A stretch of DNA of 64,000 nt from Kytococcus schroeteri (GTDB lineage Bacteria; Actinomycetota; Actinomycetes; Actinomycetales; Dermatophilaceae): assembly GCF_042433515.1 (NCBI RefSeq), contig NZ_JBHLVH010000004.1:124001-188000 (forward strand), given 5' to 3'. Below, one piece after another: positions 1-7,835 of this stretch. The position numbers and the translations under genes are program-made. How positions within the stretch are numbered: position 1 is the stretch's first letter; every line of letters begins with the position of its first letter. The notes beneath the pieces are model-generated. The model was not told the DNA's origin, searched no databases, and was given only the letters and a program-made list of their open reading frames with translations.

Positions 1-1610
1 CCGAAGACGGTGACGTTCATGCACTGCGTGCCGTCGCCCACCTTGGTGCCGTCGGAGGGGACCGGCAGCGTGTCCGCGCCGAGCTTGGACTGCCCGAGCC
101 ACTGCGGGTCGGCTCCCTCGGCCACGCGGTCACCGCTGATCTTCGAGGGGTCGCAGGCAGCACCCTTGCCCCCCTCGGTGGGCGGCGGGGAGGTGGGCGA
201 TGCCGTCGGCTTCTCCTCGGACTCGTCCGGGACACTGGCCTGCGGGCCGTCGGGCGCCGGGGTCTGGTCCCCCGAGGGGGCAGTGCCGACGTCGGCGTTG
301 CCCAGCACCTCCTCCACCTTCTGCTGCTCGACGGCCTGCGGGTCGGTGGTCGCGGCCACCGCGCCCAGGGTGGCCGTGAGGGCCACCACGGCGGTGGTCA
401 GCCCGGCGGCCGCCGTCAGCGGAGCCCGGCCGGTGCGGCGCAGGCGGTCCCACGTGGCGCGCAGGCCGTTCACGCGCACCGGGTTCTCCACCAGGCGGTA
501 GCTCAGCTCAGCCAGCAGCAGGGTCAGGCCCCAGCGCACCAGGTGCACCACGGGCTCGGGCCACTCCACGTCGATGCCGGGCCGGGTGAACGCGGCGATG
601 GGCCAGTGCCACAGGTACAGGGAGTACGAGCGGGTGCCCAGGTAGCGCAGCAGCGGCAGGCTCAGCAGCCACTCCACCGGACCGGGGCGGGTGGCGGCCA
701 CGACGAGCACGACCACCAGGGCGGCCAGGGCGGCGAAGCCCCATCGGTAGAGCCACTCGGAGGTCTCGGCCTGGGTCACGAAGAACCAGCCGAGCCCGCC
801 CAGGCCGGCCAGGCCCAGCAGGGTCCACAGCACGCCGGCGCGCTTGAGGGGCGCCCGGTCGCTGAAGCCTGCGCCACCCCGCAGGGCGGCCAGGGCAGCA
901 CCGGCGAGCAGGCCCATCGCGTGGGAGTCGGTGCCGAAGTAGAAGCGGCTGGCGTCCCCCGCGGCCGGCAGGTCGGCCGCGGCCGTGCCCATCCCCATCC
1001 ACAGCGAGGAGGCCACCGCACCCACGAGGGAGATGGTGAACACGGCCCAACGGCGGGCCGAGGCCTTGGTGAACGCAAAGGTCAGCCCGGCCACCACCAG
1101 CGGCCAGACCAGGTAGAACTGCTCCTCCACGGCCAGGGACCACAGGTGCTGGAGCACCGGCGGCCGGCCGGCGGCCTCGAAGTAGCTGCGCTCCTGGAAC
1201 ACGTACCACCAGTTGGAGGTGTACGTGGCCGCGGCGAGCACGTCGCCCACGTAGGAGCGCACGGCGGTGCGGTCGAGCACCAGCATGGCCACCGAGACGA
1301 CGAGCAGCAGGAGGAAGACCGCCGGGAACAGGCGCCGCACGCGGCGCCCCCAGAAGTGCTTGAGGTCCACCGTGGTCGGGCTCCAGCGCGTGATCAGCTG
1401 GCTCGTGATGAGGTATCCCGAGAGCACGAAGAACACGTCGACGCCCAGGAAGCCGCCGTCGAGGCCGGCGTCGAAGTGGAAGAGCATCACCGACACGACG
1501 GCCAGGGCGCGCAGCCCGTCCAGACCGGTGAGATAGCGGCGTCCCGAGGGGGCGCTCCGTGCCGTGGCCCGGGGCCCTCCTGCGCTGCTCGTCGAGACCT
1601 GCTGCCCCAC
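1..1610 (-). CDS. Acyltransferase 3 / SGNH-type membrane O-acyltransferase (3' end beyond window)
   Basis: An integral-membrane O-acyltransferase of the OafA/YrhL type, expected to acetylate a cell-surface glycan. About 537 residues are in the window; the C-terminus lies beyond the left edge. The N-terminus carries the family's entry motif GLDGLRALAVV, then DVFFVLSGYLIT and LWSLAVEEQFYLVWP, with about ten hydrophobic segments. After the membrane part a low-complexity Pro/Ser/Glu linker leads to CMNVTVFG at the edge, which is where the GDS motif of a fused extracellular SGNH esterase domain would begin. I chose GTG at 1610 because AAGGAG lies six bases upstream (1616-1621). The fused architecture is known from peptidoglycan and lipopolysaccharide acetylases; the actual substrate is unknown. 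Confidence 0.85.
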   Translation of the reverse strand, partial: MGQQVSTSSAGGPRATARSAPSGRRYLTGLDGLRALAVVSVMLFHFDAGLDGGFLGVDVFFVLSGYLITSQLITRWSPTTVDLKHFWGRRVRRLFPAVFLLLLVVSVAMLVLDRTAVRSYVGDVLAAATYTSNWWYVFQERSYFEAAGRPPVLQHLWSLAVEEQFYLVWPLVVAGLTFAFTKASARRWAVFTISLVGAVASSLWMGMGTAAADLPAAGDASRFYFGTDSHAMGLLAGAALAALRGGAGFSDRAPLKRAGVLWTLLGLAGLGGLGWFFVTQAETSEWLYRWGFAALAALVVVLVVAATRPGPVEWLLSLPLLRYLGTRSYSLYLWHWPIAAFTRPGIDVEWPEPVVHLVRWGLTLLLAELSYRLVENPVRVNGLRATWDRLRRTGRAPLTAAAGLTTAVVALTATLGAVAATTDPQAVEQQKVEEVLGNADVGTAPSGDQTPAPDGPQASVPDESEEKPTASPTSPPPTEGGKGAACDPSKISGDRVAEGADPQWLGQSKLGADTLPVPSDGTKVGDGTQCMNVTVF

Positions 1611-1750
1611 CTGGGCTCCTTCCGCGAAGTCGGTCCGTCGCGGCCGACCGGCCCCGACACAGTGCTCCCGTCCGACGTCCGCCGGGCGGGAGCGTCACGC
1701 TACTCCCAGAGGCTGGACGCCCACTGGGACCGTGGTCGGATGGCGTGGCC

Positions 1751-3055
1751 TCATTCCGTGGCCGGCGGAACCTCGTCCTCCCCGAGCGGACGCTGCTCGG
1801 TTGCAGTGCGCTGGGCGGAGTTCTGCCACGACCAGGCGTACTTCCCGTCGTCGCTGGCCAGACCGCCCTCTCCCAGGTCGAGGGGGCGGAAGGTGTCGAC
1901 CATCACAGCCAGCTCGTCGAAGTACTCCACGCCGATGGAGTTCTCGTAGGCCCCGGGCTGGGGGCCGTGGGCGTGGCCGCCCGGGTGGAGGCTGATGGAG
2001 CCCTGCCGGATGCCACTGCCCTTGCGTGCCTCGTAGTCCCCGTCCACGTAGAACATGACCTCGTCGGAGTCCACGTTCGAGTGGTAGTAGGGCACCGGGA
2101 TGCTCAGCGGGTGGTAGTCCACCTTGCGCGGCACGAAGTTGCACACCACGAAGTTGTGCCCCTCGAACACCTGGTGGGCGGGCGGCGGCTGGTGGACGCG
2201 GCCGGTGATCGGCTCGTAGTCGGCCACGTTGAACACGTAGGGGTAGAGGCAGCCGTCCCAGCCCACGACGTCCAGCGGGTGGAAGGGCAACGTGTGCACA
2301 GTGCCGCCCTGGCCGCCGGTGGAGTCCTCCCCCGTGGCGCGGTGGCGGATGTACACCTCGGTCTCGTCGTCGGCCGCGGCACCGATGTCCTCGGCCAGCA
2401 GCGGCCCCTCCGGTCCGCGCAGGTCGCGCTCGCAGTAGGGCGCGTGCTCCAGCAGCTGCCCGAACCGCGAGAGGTACCGCTTGGGCGGGCCGATGTGGCT
2501 GGAGGCCTCGATGGCGTAGACGCGCAGCGGCTCGGAGTAGCCCTCGTCGCCGGCGTCGCGCGGGATCCACCGGTGCGTGGTGGCGCGCGGCATCACCAGG
2601 TAGTCGCCCTGCCCCACCTCGAAGGCGCCCATGACGGTCTCCACGCGGGCGTTGCCGCGCTCCACGTACAGGCACTCGTCACCGATGGCGTTCCGGTACC
2701 AGGGGCTCGTGGTGTCGGCCACCACGTAGGACAGGCGCACGTCGGCGTTGCCCAGCAGCAGCCGTCGACCGGTCACCACGTCGACGCCCTCGGTGGGCTC
2801 GTCCCCGCCGAACAGGTCGTGGGGGCGCAGGTGGATCGGGCGCAGGGGGTGGTTGGGGGTCAGCGTGGCGTCGGGCAGGTCCCAGACGCGGGCGTCGCTG
2901 ATGGTGGAGGGGATGTTGCGGTGGTAGAGCAGCGAGGAGTCCGACGAGAAGCCCTCCTCGCCCATGAGCTCCTCGTAGTACAGCCCGCCCTCGGGCGTCC
3001 GGTGCTGGGTGTGTCGCTTGGGGGGAACCGATCCGACGGAGCGGTAGTACGCCAT
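1751..3055 (-). CDS. hmgA: Homogentisate 1,2-dioxygenase
   Basis: Opens the aromatic ring of homogentisate to maleylacetoacetate, the third step of tyrosine catabolism, in the cytoplasm. The 434-residue protein has the two-cupin layout of the family: an N-terminal cupin starting MAYYRSVGSVPPKRHTQH, and a C-terminal metal-binding cupin with YYHSNVDSDEVMFY and HPGGHAHGP, which supply the His/Glu iron ligands. The sequence is of the divergent actinobacterial type rather than the Pseudomonas/human type. ATG at 3055 has GGAGGT six bases upstream. It is transcribed divergently from the unknown gene and fahA, sharing a 79-base regulatory gap. The function is strongly supported by fahA next door. Confidence 0.88.
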   Translation of the reverse strand: MAYYRSVGSVPPKRHTQHRTPEGGLYYEELMGEEGFSSDSSLLYHRNIPSTISDARVWDLPDATLTPNHPLRPIHLRPHDLFGGDEPTEGVDVVTGRRLLLGNADVRLSYVVADTTSPWYRNAIGDECLYVERGNARVETVMGAFEVGQGDYLVMPRATTHRWIPRDAGDEGYSEPLRVYAIEASSHIGPPKRYLSRFGQLLEHAPYCERDLRGPEGPLLAEDIGAAADDETEVYIRHRATGEDSTGGQGGTVHTLPFHPLDVVGWDGCLYPYVFNVADYEPITGRVHQPPPAHQVFEGHNFVVCNFVPRKVDYHPLSIPVPYYHSNVDSDEVMFYVDGDYEARKGSGIRQGSISLHPGGHAHGPQPGAYENSIGVEYFDELAVMVDTFRPLDLGEGGLASDDGKYAWSWQNSAQRTATEQRPLGEDEVPPATE

Positions 3056-3098
3056 GGCTCGACCTCCAGGTGATGGCGGCGGTGTGGGCGCACGCGGC

Positions 3099-3134
3099 AG
3101 TGACGTACGCCACGCGTACGTTAGCGTGCGCGGC
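3099..3134 (+). promoter_or_regulatory. Leaderless promoter with operator-like inverted repeat between -35 and -10
   Basis: A -35-like AGTGAC (3099-3104) and -10-like TAGCGT (3122-3127) are 17 bases apart and lie 7 bases before the ATG at 3135, so the mRNA is probably leaderless. The spacer is almost entirely filled by a perfect inverted repeat, ACGTACG (3103-3109) / CGTACGT (3115-3121). A protein bound there would block polymerase, and the site also lies 48-66 bases upstream of the hmgA start. The arrangement is seen directly; repression by a catabolic regulator is inferred. Confidence 0.6.
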
Positions 3135-4073
3135 ATGGCGACCCCACCGGCGATGGAGCGACTCACCCGCGCGTTCGTGGACGACGCGGCGATCTTCCCC
3201 CCGGGGCTCTCACCCCTGCCCGATGCCGTCGCGCAGCACCGCGCCTGGCGCACCGCCCCGCTCGGCTCCCGCCTGGGACCGCTGCTGCTCTCGGTCGACG
3301 CCGTGGCGCAGCTCCCGCAAGTTCTCGCGGACTCCCCTGCCGCCCCCGACGCCGCTGCCCTCCCGGTGGGCATCGCCGCCCGCCCCGGTACCGGCACCGA
3401 GGCGGTCACCCGCGCCGTGGCCACGCTGCGCGGCCTCGGCGAGCAGGTGCGCCTCGAGGTGGTGGAGCGCGCCGCGGACGCCGACTGGCACGCCACGGCC
3501 GACCACGGCGTGGACCTTGCACTCGAGGCGCCCCGCGACCCAGCCACCCTGGAGTCCCTGCTCGACCGCCTGGCCGCCTCGGACCGCACTGGCGGGCCCC
3601 GGGTCGTGGCCAAGTGGCGCACCCAGGCCTCCCCGGCGGGCCCCGTCCCCACGCCGCAGGAGCTCGCCGGGTTCATCACCTCCTGCGTGGAGCGCGACGT
3701 GCCCTTCAAGCTCACCGGCGGCCTGCACCACGCCGTGGCGCGCACCGCGCCGGCCCAGTCCGGCGAGGGCACCGAGGAGATGCACGGCATGCTCAACGTC
3801 GTGGTGGCCACCCACGGCGCCCTCTGCGGACTGGGTCCCGACGACGTCGCCGCCGCGCTGGCCGAGCGCGACGCCCGCGCCGTGGCCGACACCGTGCTGG
3901 CGCTCGACTCCGGCGCCGTCGAGGGCGTGCGCGCCGCGTGGACCTCCTTCGGCTGCTGCGGCGTCACCGACCCGCTCACCGAGGCCGCCGAGCTCGGCGT
4001 GCTCGACCCCTCCACCATCGCCAGCACCCCCTCCCACCCCACCGACCACACCACCGACGAGGAGCCCGCATGA
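3135..4073 (+). CDS. Conserved protein of unknown function between hmgA and fahA (candidate isomerase)
   Basis: A 312-residue soluble protein with no signal peptide or membrane segment. I do not recognise a characterised family, but it shows enzyme-like invariant-looking patches: DDAAIFPPG near the N-terminus, AKWRT (Lys160), PFKLTGGLHH (Lys192, His198, His199), EEMHGMLN (His217) and SFGCCGVTDP (Cys274-Cys275). These patches recall a conserved hypothetical family with DDAGLFPPA and FGSCSFDEP motifs. Its stop overlaps the fahA start in ATGA, so the two are translated together. The tyrosine pathway here lacks a recognisable maleylacetoacetate isomerase, and this gene sits exactly between the enzymes before and after that step. 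That role is inference from context only. ATG at 3135 fits the leaderless promoter. Confidence 0.8.
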   Translation: MATPPAMERLTRAFVDDAAIFPPGLSPLPDAVAQHRAWRTAPLGSRLGPLLLSVDAVAQLPQVLADSPAAPDAAALPVGIAARPGTGTEAVTRAVATLRGLGEQVRLEVVERAADADWHATADHGVDLALEAPRDPATLESLLDRLAASDRTGGPRVVAKWRTQASPAGPVPTPQELAGFITSCVERDVPFKLTGGLHHAVARTAPAQSGEGTEEMHGMLNVVVATHGALCGLGPDDVAAALAERDARAVADTVLALDSGAVEGVRAAWTSFGCCGVTDPLTEAAELGVLDPSTIASTPSHPTDHTTDEEPA

Positions 4074-5308
4074 CCGCCTGGCCCGACCTGCCCGCCGACC
4101 ACCCCTTCGGCCCGCACAACCTGCCCTACGGCGCCTTCCTCACCCGCGACGCCGCGCAACCCCGGCTGGGCGTCCGCATCGGCGACGAGGTGCTGGACCT
4201 GCCGGCCGCCCTGCACGCCACGGGCGCGGACACCGGCGGCGCCTGGGCCGGCGCCCTGCAGGAGCCGACGCTCAACCGCCTGCTGGAGCTCGGCCACACC
4301 GCGTGGGCCGGCGCCCGCGAGTGGGTCACCGGCCTGTTCGCCGAGGGAGCCGACCCGGCCGTGGTGCGCCCCCACGTGCTGCCGCTGGGCCAGGTGGAGA
4401 TGGTGCTGCCCTTCCGCCCGGCGGACTACGTGGACTTCTACGCCTCGGAGCACCACGCCACCAACGTGGGCCGCATCTTCCGCCCGGACCAGGCGGCGCT
4501 GACGCCCAACTGGAAGCACCTGCCCATCGGGTACCACGGGCGCTCCAGCACCATCGTGGTCTCGGGCACCGACGTGGTGCGTCCCTGCGGCCAGCGCAAG
4601 CCGAAGGACGCCGAGGTGCCCACCTTCGGCCCCAGCCAGCGTCTGGACATCGAGGCCGAGCTGGGCTTCCTCGTCGGTGGCCCGACGACCGTGGGCGAGC
4701 GCGTCTCCGTGGACGACGCGGCTGACCACCTCTTCGGTGTGATGCTCTTCAACGACTGGTCGGCGCGCGACCTCCAGGCCTGGGAGTACGTGCCGCTGGG
4801 CCCCTTCCTGGGCAAGTCGTTCGCCTCGTCGGTGGGCGCCTGGGTGGTGCCCATGGCGGCGCTGGAGCAGGCGCGCACCGAGCTCCCCACCCAGGACCCC
4901 GAGCCGCTGGAGTACCTGCGCGGTGACGGCAGCGGCCTGTTCGGTCTCGACATCGAGATGGAGGTGCGCCTCAACGACACAGTCGTCAGCCGCCCGCCCT
5001 ACCGGGAGATGTACTGGTCGCCGGCGCAGATGCTCGCGCACATGACCGTCAACGGCGCTGCCCTCTCGGCCGCGGACGTGTTCGCCAGCGGCACCGTCTC
5101 CGGCGACGAGAAGGCCGAGCGCGGGTCGTTCCTCGAACTGTCCTGGAGCGGCCAGGAGCCGATGCGGCTCGAGGACGGCAGCGAGCGCTCCTTCCTCGAG
5201 GACGGTGACACGGTGACCATCACCGGCTGGGCGCCGGGACCGGACGGCTCCCGCATCGGGCTGGGTGAGGTGACCGGGACGATCCGCCCCGCCACCGAGC
5301 TGGGCTGA
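4070..5308 (+). CDS. fahA: Fumarylacetoacetase
   Basis: Hydrolyses fumarylacetoacetate to fumarate and acetoacetate, the last step of tyrosine catabolism. The 412-residue protein has the small N-terminal SH3-like domain (about 1-120) and the C-terminal FAH catalytic domain. Recognisable family motifs are VDFYASEHHATNVGRIFR, LPIGYHGRSSTIV, the metal-site region GFLVG / LFNDWSARDLQAWEY, and PLGPFLGKSF. Length and motifs match bacterial fumarylacetoacetases closely. It starts inside the stop codon of the preceding gene (ATGA overlap) and is followed by a strong hairpin, so the operon is the unknown gene plus fahA. Confidence 0.95.
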   Translation: MTAWPDLPADHPFGPHNLPYGAFLTRDAAQPRLGVRIGDEVLDLPAALHATGADTGGAWAGALQEPTLNRLLELGHTAWAGAREWVTGLFAEGADPAVVRPHVLPLGQVEMVLPFRPADYVDFYASEHHATNVGRIFRPDQAALTPNWKHLPIGYHGRSSTIVVSGTDVVRPCGQRKPKDAEVPTFGPSQRLDIEAELGFLVGGPTTVGERVSVDDAADHLFGVMLFNDWSARDLQAWEYVPLGPFLGKSFASSVGAWVVPMAALEQARTELPTQDPEPLEYLRGDGSGLFGLDIEMEVRLNDTVVSRPPYREMYWSPAQMLAHMTVNGAALSAADVFASGTVSGDEKAERGSFLELSWSGQEPMRLEDGSERSFLEDGDTVTITGWAPGPDGSRIGLGEVTGTIRPATELG

Positions 5309-5342
5309 CGCGCTGTCGTGCGGCTGTCGCCGCACTGCCGCA

Positions 5343-5375
5343 GCGGACCCCGGCGCCTCGGGCACCGGGGTCCGC
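5343..5375 (+). terminator. Hairpin terminator after fahA
   Basis: Perfect 11-base inverted repeat GCGGACCCCGG (5343-5353) / CCGGGGTCCGC (5365-5375) with an 11-base loop, 34 bases after the fahA stop. There is no clear T-run, as is common in very GC-rich actinobacteria. Confidence 0.7.
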
Positions 5376-5449
5376 ACTTCCCGCCGGGGCCCGAGATCGA
5401 TACGGTCGGAAACGTTCACACGTCCAGAATCATCTGAGGGGAGCAGGAC

Positions 5450-6394
5450 ATGGACAGCACGAAGACCTTCGCAGTGGGGACCGCGCTGCTGCTGGGGGCA
5501 GCACTCGCGACGCCGGCGTCCGCCGCACCGGACGACCGCACCTCCGGCCCGGACTGGGAGCCGCTGCCGATCACCTTCGAGGTCGGCGAGGCCGACGGCC
5601 AGGGCGAGCGCCCCTGGAGCGTCAGCGTCGACGGGGACGTCACCCAGCCCAAGAAGGGCGAGGACGGCCTGGCGACGCTGAACCTGCTGGTTACCGACTA
5701 CAACAACAACGTCAACAACGACCACCCGGACCACGGGCCGAGCAGCCTCGGGATCCAGGACGACGGTCTGACCGGCTGCCAGGAGGGCACGCCGGGCAAG
5801 ATGCCGTCGGGCCGGACCAGCGAGGACGAGTCCTTCCGGTGGGTGGTCGACGAGGAGTCCACCGAGGACAACCCGATCGTCGACCCCGAGTTCGCCCCGG
5901 GCCACTACGAGAAGACCCAGACGAGCAAGCTGTCGCCGGAGACCCGGGCCCTGGAGGTCGTCACGGTCACGTGCCCCACCGAGAGCGACTGGGGCTACAT
6001 GTTCGGCAACAGCTTCTTCGTCCGCACCAGCGACACGGAGTTCACGCGGGTGGCCACCGTCGTGACCGAGGGCACCTTCCACGAGGGCGGCGAGAGCGTG
6101 TTCCACACCGTCGAGGGCTGGGAGTTCCTGGAGCAGCTCGAGAAGGAGGAGCGTCCGGACGGCATGAGCGACGCCGAGTGGGCGGACAAGCTCGTCGCCG
6201 AGGGCGTGGTGCCGGCCGACAAGCGCTGGTACGTGGCCAACGAGGAGCCTCCCGGTGAGGACGACGACGAGGGCCCGATCGTCGACACCGGTGTGGAGGC
6301 GGGCGACCAGTCCGCGGCGTTCGCTGCCGGCCTGGCCGGTGTGGCGCTGCTGGGCGCCGGTGGCGCCACGGTGGTGGCCGCCCGCCGTCGCTGA
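5450..6394 (+). CDS. Exported, putatively wall-anchored surface protein with V-D-T-G C-terminal signal (paralog 1)
   Basis: A 314-residue acidic exported protein of unknown function. A Sec signal peptide (cleavage near ASA-AP, about residue 26) is followed by a mature region with two cysteines, probably one disulfide. The C-terminus reads GPIVDTG (Ile277-Gly281), then a hydrophobic stretch and AARRR, the layout of a sortase sorting signal with a non-canonical pentapeptide. Residues about 222-262 (GWEFLEQLE...GVVPADKRWYVANEEP) are nearly identical to the next gene, indicating a recent tandem duplication. GGGGAG lies just upstream of the ATG. A strong terminator follows, so it is transcribed alone. 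Sortase anchoring is inferred from the layout. Confidence 0.85.
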   Translation: MDSTKTFAVGTALLLGAALATPASAAPDDRTSGPDWEPLPITFEVGEADGQGERPWSVSVDGDVTQPKKGEDGLATLNLLVTDYNNNVNNDHPDHGPSSLGIQDDGLTGCQEGTPGKMPSGRTSEDESFRWVVDEESTEDNPIVDPEFAPGHYEKTQTSKLSPETRALEVVTVTCPTESDWGYMFGNSFFVRTSDTEFTRVATVVTEGTFHEGGESVFHTVEGWEFLEQLEKEERPDGMSDAEWADKLVAEGVVPADKRWYVANEEPPGEDDDEGPIVDTGVEAGDQSAAFAAGLAGVALLGAGGATVVAARRR

Positions 6395-6415
6395 CGCCCG
6401 CCTGACACCTGAATC

Positions 6416-6456
6416 GACGGGACCTCCGGAGTCACTGGACTCTCGGAGGTCCCGTC
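6416..6456 (+). terminator. Strong hairpin terminator
   Basis: A 13-base perfect stem GACGGGACCTCCG (6416-6428) / CGGAGGTCCCGTC (6444-6456), extended inside by GAGTC/GACTC with a four-base loop and one bulged base, for about 18 pairs in all. It separates the first two surface-protein paralogs. Confidence 0.8.
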
Positions 6457-6587
6457 GTGACAGGTCACGTTCACAGTCCGCGCACAATCAGGCGCCGACG
6501 CCCGGCCCCGGCTTCCCCCTCCCCGTGAGGCGCTTAGGGTCGAAGGGTCCCGGCAGGGGGTCGGGACGTGACACAGAGGGGAAAACC

Positions 6588-7544
6588 ATGAAGCGCACGA
6601 CTCTTGCCGTCCTCGCCGTCGCCACCATGGGGGTGACCGCCCCGGTGCAGATGGCGCAGGCCGCGCCGAAGGAGCCCAAGCTCCCGGCGCCGTACGAGAA
6701 CACCTTCTCCGTGGGCGAGGCAGGCTCCGACGGAACCCGGCCGTGGACCAGCACCACCCGGGGCGACTACCTCGAGCTGCCCTACGAAAAGGACGGGCTG
6801 GTGCACCGCGAGGTGCACGGGTTCGACCGGTGGAACAGCGTGACGAGCGTCTCCGCGAACGAGGAGGACCCGGGACGCCACCGTCTGGGCGTGCAGAACG
6901 ACGACCAGACCGACTGGATCTTCCGCGGCTGCCCGGAGAACGCCGAACGTGCCGGGAAGTCCTCCTTCTCCTCCGAGGACGAGTCCTTCCACTGGGTGGT
7001 GGACCCGGACTACGACTTCTGGAACGACGACAGCGACGACCCCGTCCCGGGCTCGTACGTGAAGGACACCACCCATCGACTCGGCGAGGACGTCCGCTCG
7101 GTGTCGGTGGAGGCGACCGGGTGCATCCCCGACCCCGGCGAGTTCGACGGCACCTACGCGCACAACACGACCCACTTCCTGCGGACGGGTGAGGGCGAGT
7201 TCACCAAGGTGGGCACCTCGGTGTTGGGTTCGACAGCCAACGAGGGGGGCTACGGCATGGAGTTCCACGCCGAGCCCGACTGGGAGTTCCTGGAGCAGCT
7301 CGAACACGCGGTGCGCCCGGACGGACTCACCGACGCCCAGTGGGCCGACCAGCTCGTGGCCAAGGGCGTGGTGCCGGCCGACAAGCGCTGGTACGTGGCC
7401 AACGAGGAGCCCACCGAGGGCCCCATCGTAGACACCGGCTGGACCGCCCCCGAGCGCTCGCACGACACCACCGCCCTCGGCCTGGCCGGTCTGGCCCTCG
7501 TCGGCGCCGGCGGCCTCACCGTGGCCGGCGCCCGCCGCCGCTGA
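6588..7544 (+). CDS. Exported, putatively wall-anchored surface protein (paralog 2)
   Basis: A 318-residue exported protein, tandem paralog of the preceding gene. Its signal peptide ends near AQA-AP (about residue 23). The mature part again has exactly two cysteines (GCPEN, GCIPD), the shared block SSEDESFHWVVD, and the nearly identical WEFLEQLE to WYVANEEP segment. The C-terminus is GPIVDTGWTAPE (Ile280-Gly284), a hydrophobic helix and GARRR. The ATG at 6588 follows AGAGGGG, and a TAGGGT box at 6535-6540 is a plausible -10. No terminator is evident before the CsoR site of the copper operon. Function is unknown; surface display is inferred. Confidence 0.85.
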   Translation: MKRTTLAVLAVATMGVTAPVQMAQAAPKEPKLPAPYENTFSVGEAGSDGTRPWTSTTRGDYLELPYEKDGLVHREVHGFDRWNSVTSVSANEEDPGRHRLGVQNDDQTDWIFRGCPENAERAGKSSFSSEDESFHWVVDPDYDFWNDDSDDPVPGSYVKDTTHRLGEDVRSVSVEATGCIPDPGEFDGTYAHNTTHFLRTGEGEFTKVGTSVLGSTANEGGYGMEFHAEPDWEFLEQLEHAVRPDGLTDAQWADQLVAKGVVPADKRWYVANEEPTEGPIVDTGWTAPERSHDTTALGLAGLALVGAGGLTVAGARRR

Positions 7545-7557
7545 CCGTCCCCACGGA

Positions 7558-7574
7558 ATACCCCTCCGGGGTAT
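7558..7574 (+). promoter_or_regulatory. CsoR-type copper operator
   Basis: Perfect inverted repeat ATACCCC (7558-7564) - TCC - GGGGTAT (7568-7574), 51 bases before copZ. G/C-tract palindromes flanked by TA, of the form ATACCCC...GGGGTAT, are the known operator type of CsoR-family repressors, and csoR itself is the third gene of this operon. Copper binding to CsoR would release the operator and induce copZ-copA-csoR. Confidence 0.85.
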
Positions 7575-7580
7575 GTGCGT

Positions 7581-7616
7581 TCTCGTCGGTGGCGCCACCC
7601 GGCGCCACCGACGAGA
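7581..7616 (+). promoter_or_regulatory. 16-bp leader hairpin abutting the copZ ribosome-binding site
   Basis: Perfect 16-base inverted repeat, TCTCGTCGGTGGCGCC (7581-7596) and its complement (7601-7616), with the loop ACCC. It lies between the CsoR operator and copZ, and its 3' arm overlaps the first bases of the Shine-Dalgarno AGAGGAG (7614-7620). In a leader position it could act as an attenuator, an mRNA stabiliser or a partial block to ribosome binding; as a terminator it could end read-through from the upstream surface-protein gene. Which applies cannot be told from sequence. Confidence 0.6.
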
Positions 7617-7625
7617 GGAGCACCC

Positions 7626-7835
7626 ATGGCCACCACCGAGTACAACGTCACCGGCATGACCTGCGGGCACTGCGAGGCGTCCGTCCGCGAGGAGGTCTCC
7701 GAGGTGCCCGGCGTCGAGTCCGTCGAGGTGAGCCACGAGACCGGTCGGCTGACCGTCACCGGCGCCGACGACGTGTCCACCGATGCCGTGCTGGCCGCCG
7801 TCGAGGACGCCGGCTACCGGGCGCAGCGGGCCTGA
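7626..7835 (+). CDS. copZ: Copper chaperone, HMA domain
   Basis: A 69-residue single heavy-metal-associated domain that binds Cu(I) and hands it to the P-type ATPase CopA. The copper site is the canonical GMTCGHC loop near residue 11-17, followed by the betaalphabeta repeat pattern with VPGVESVEVSHETGRLTV. The length is normal for CopZ. ATG at 7626 follows AGAGGAG by five bases. The stop overlaps the copA start (TGATG), so chaperone and pump are translationally coupled under CsoR control. Confidence 0.95.
   Translation: MATTEYNVTGMTCGHCEASVREEVSEVPGVESVEVSHETGRLTVTGADDVSTDAVLAAVEDAGYRAQRA

Noticed and set aside
1751..6487. The hmgA frame stays open for 1,578 codons upstream to 6487
   Set aside because: The family's true N-terminus (MAYYRSVGSVPP) with a good ribosome-binding site is at 3055; the rest is antisense to fahA and the surface gene.
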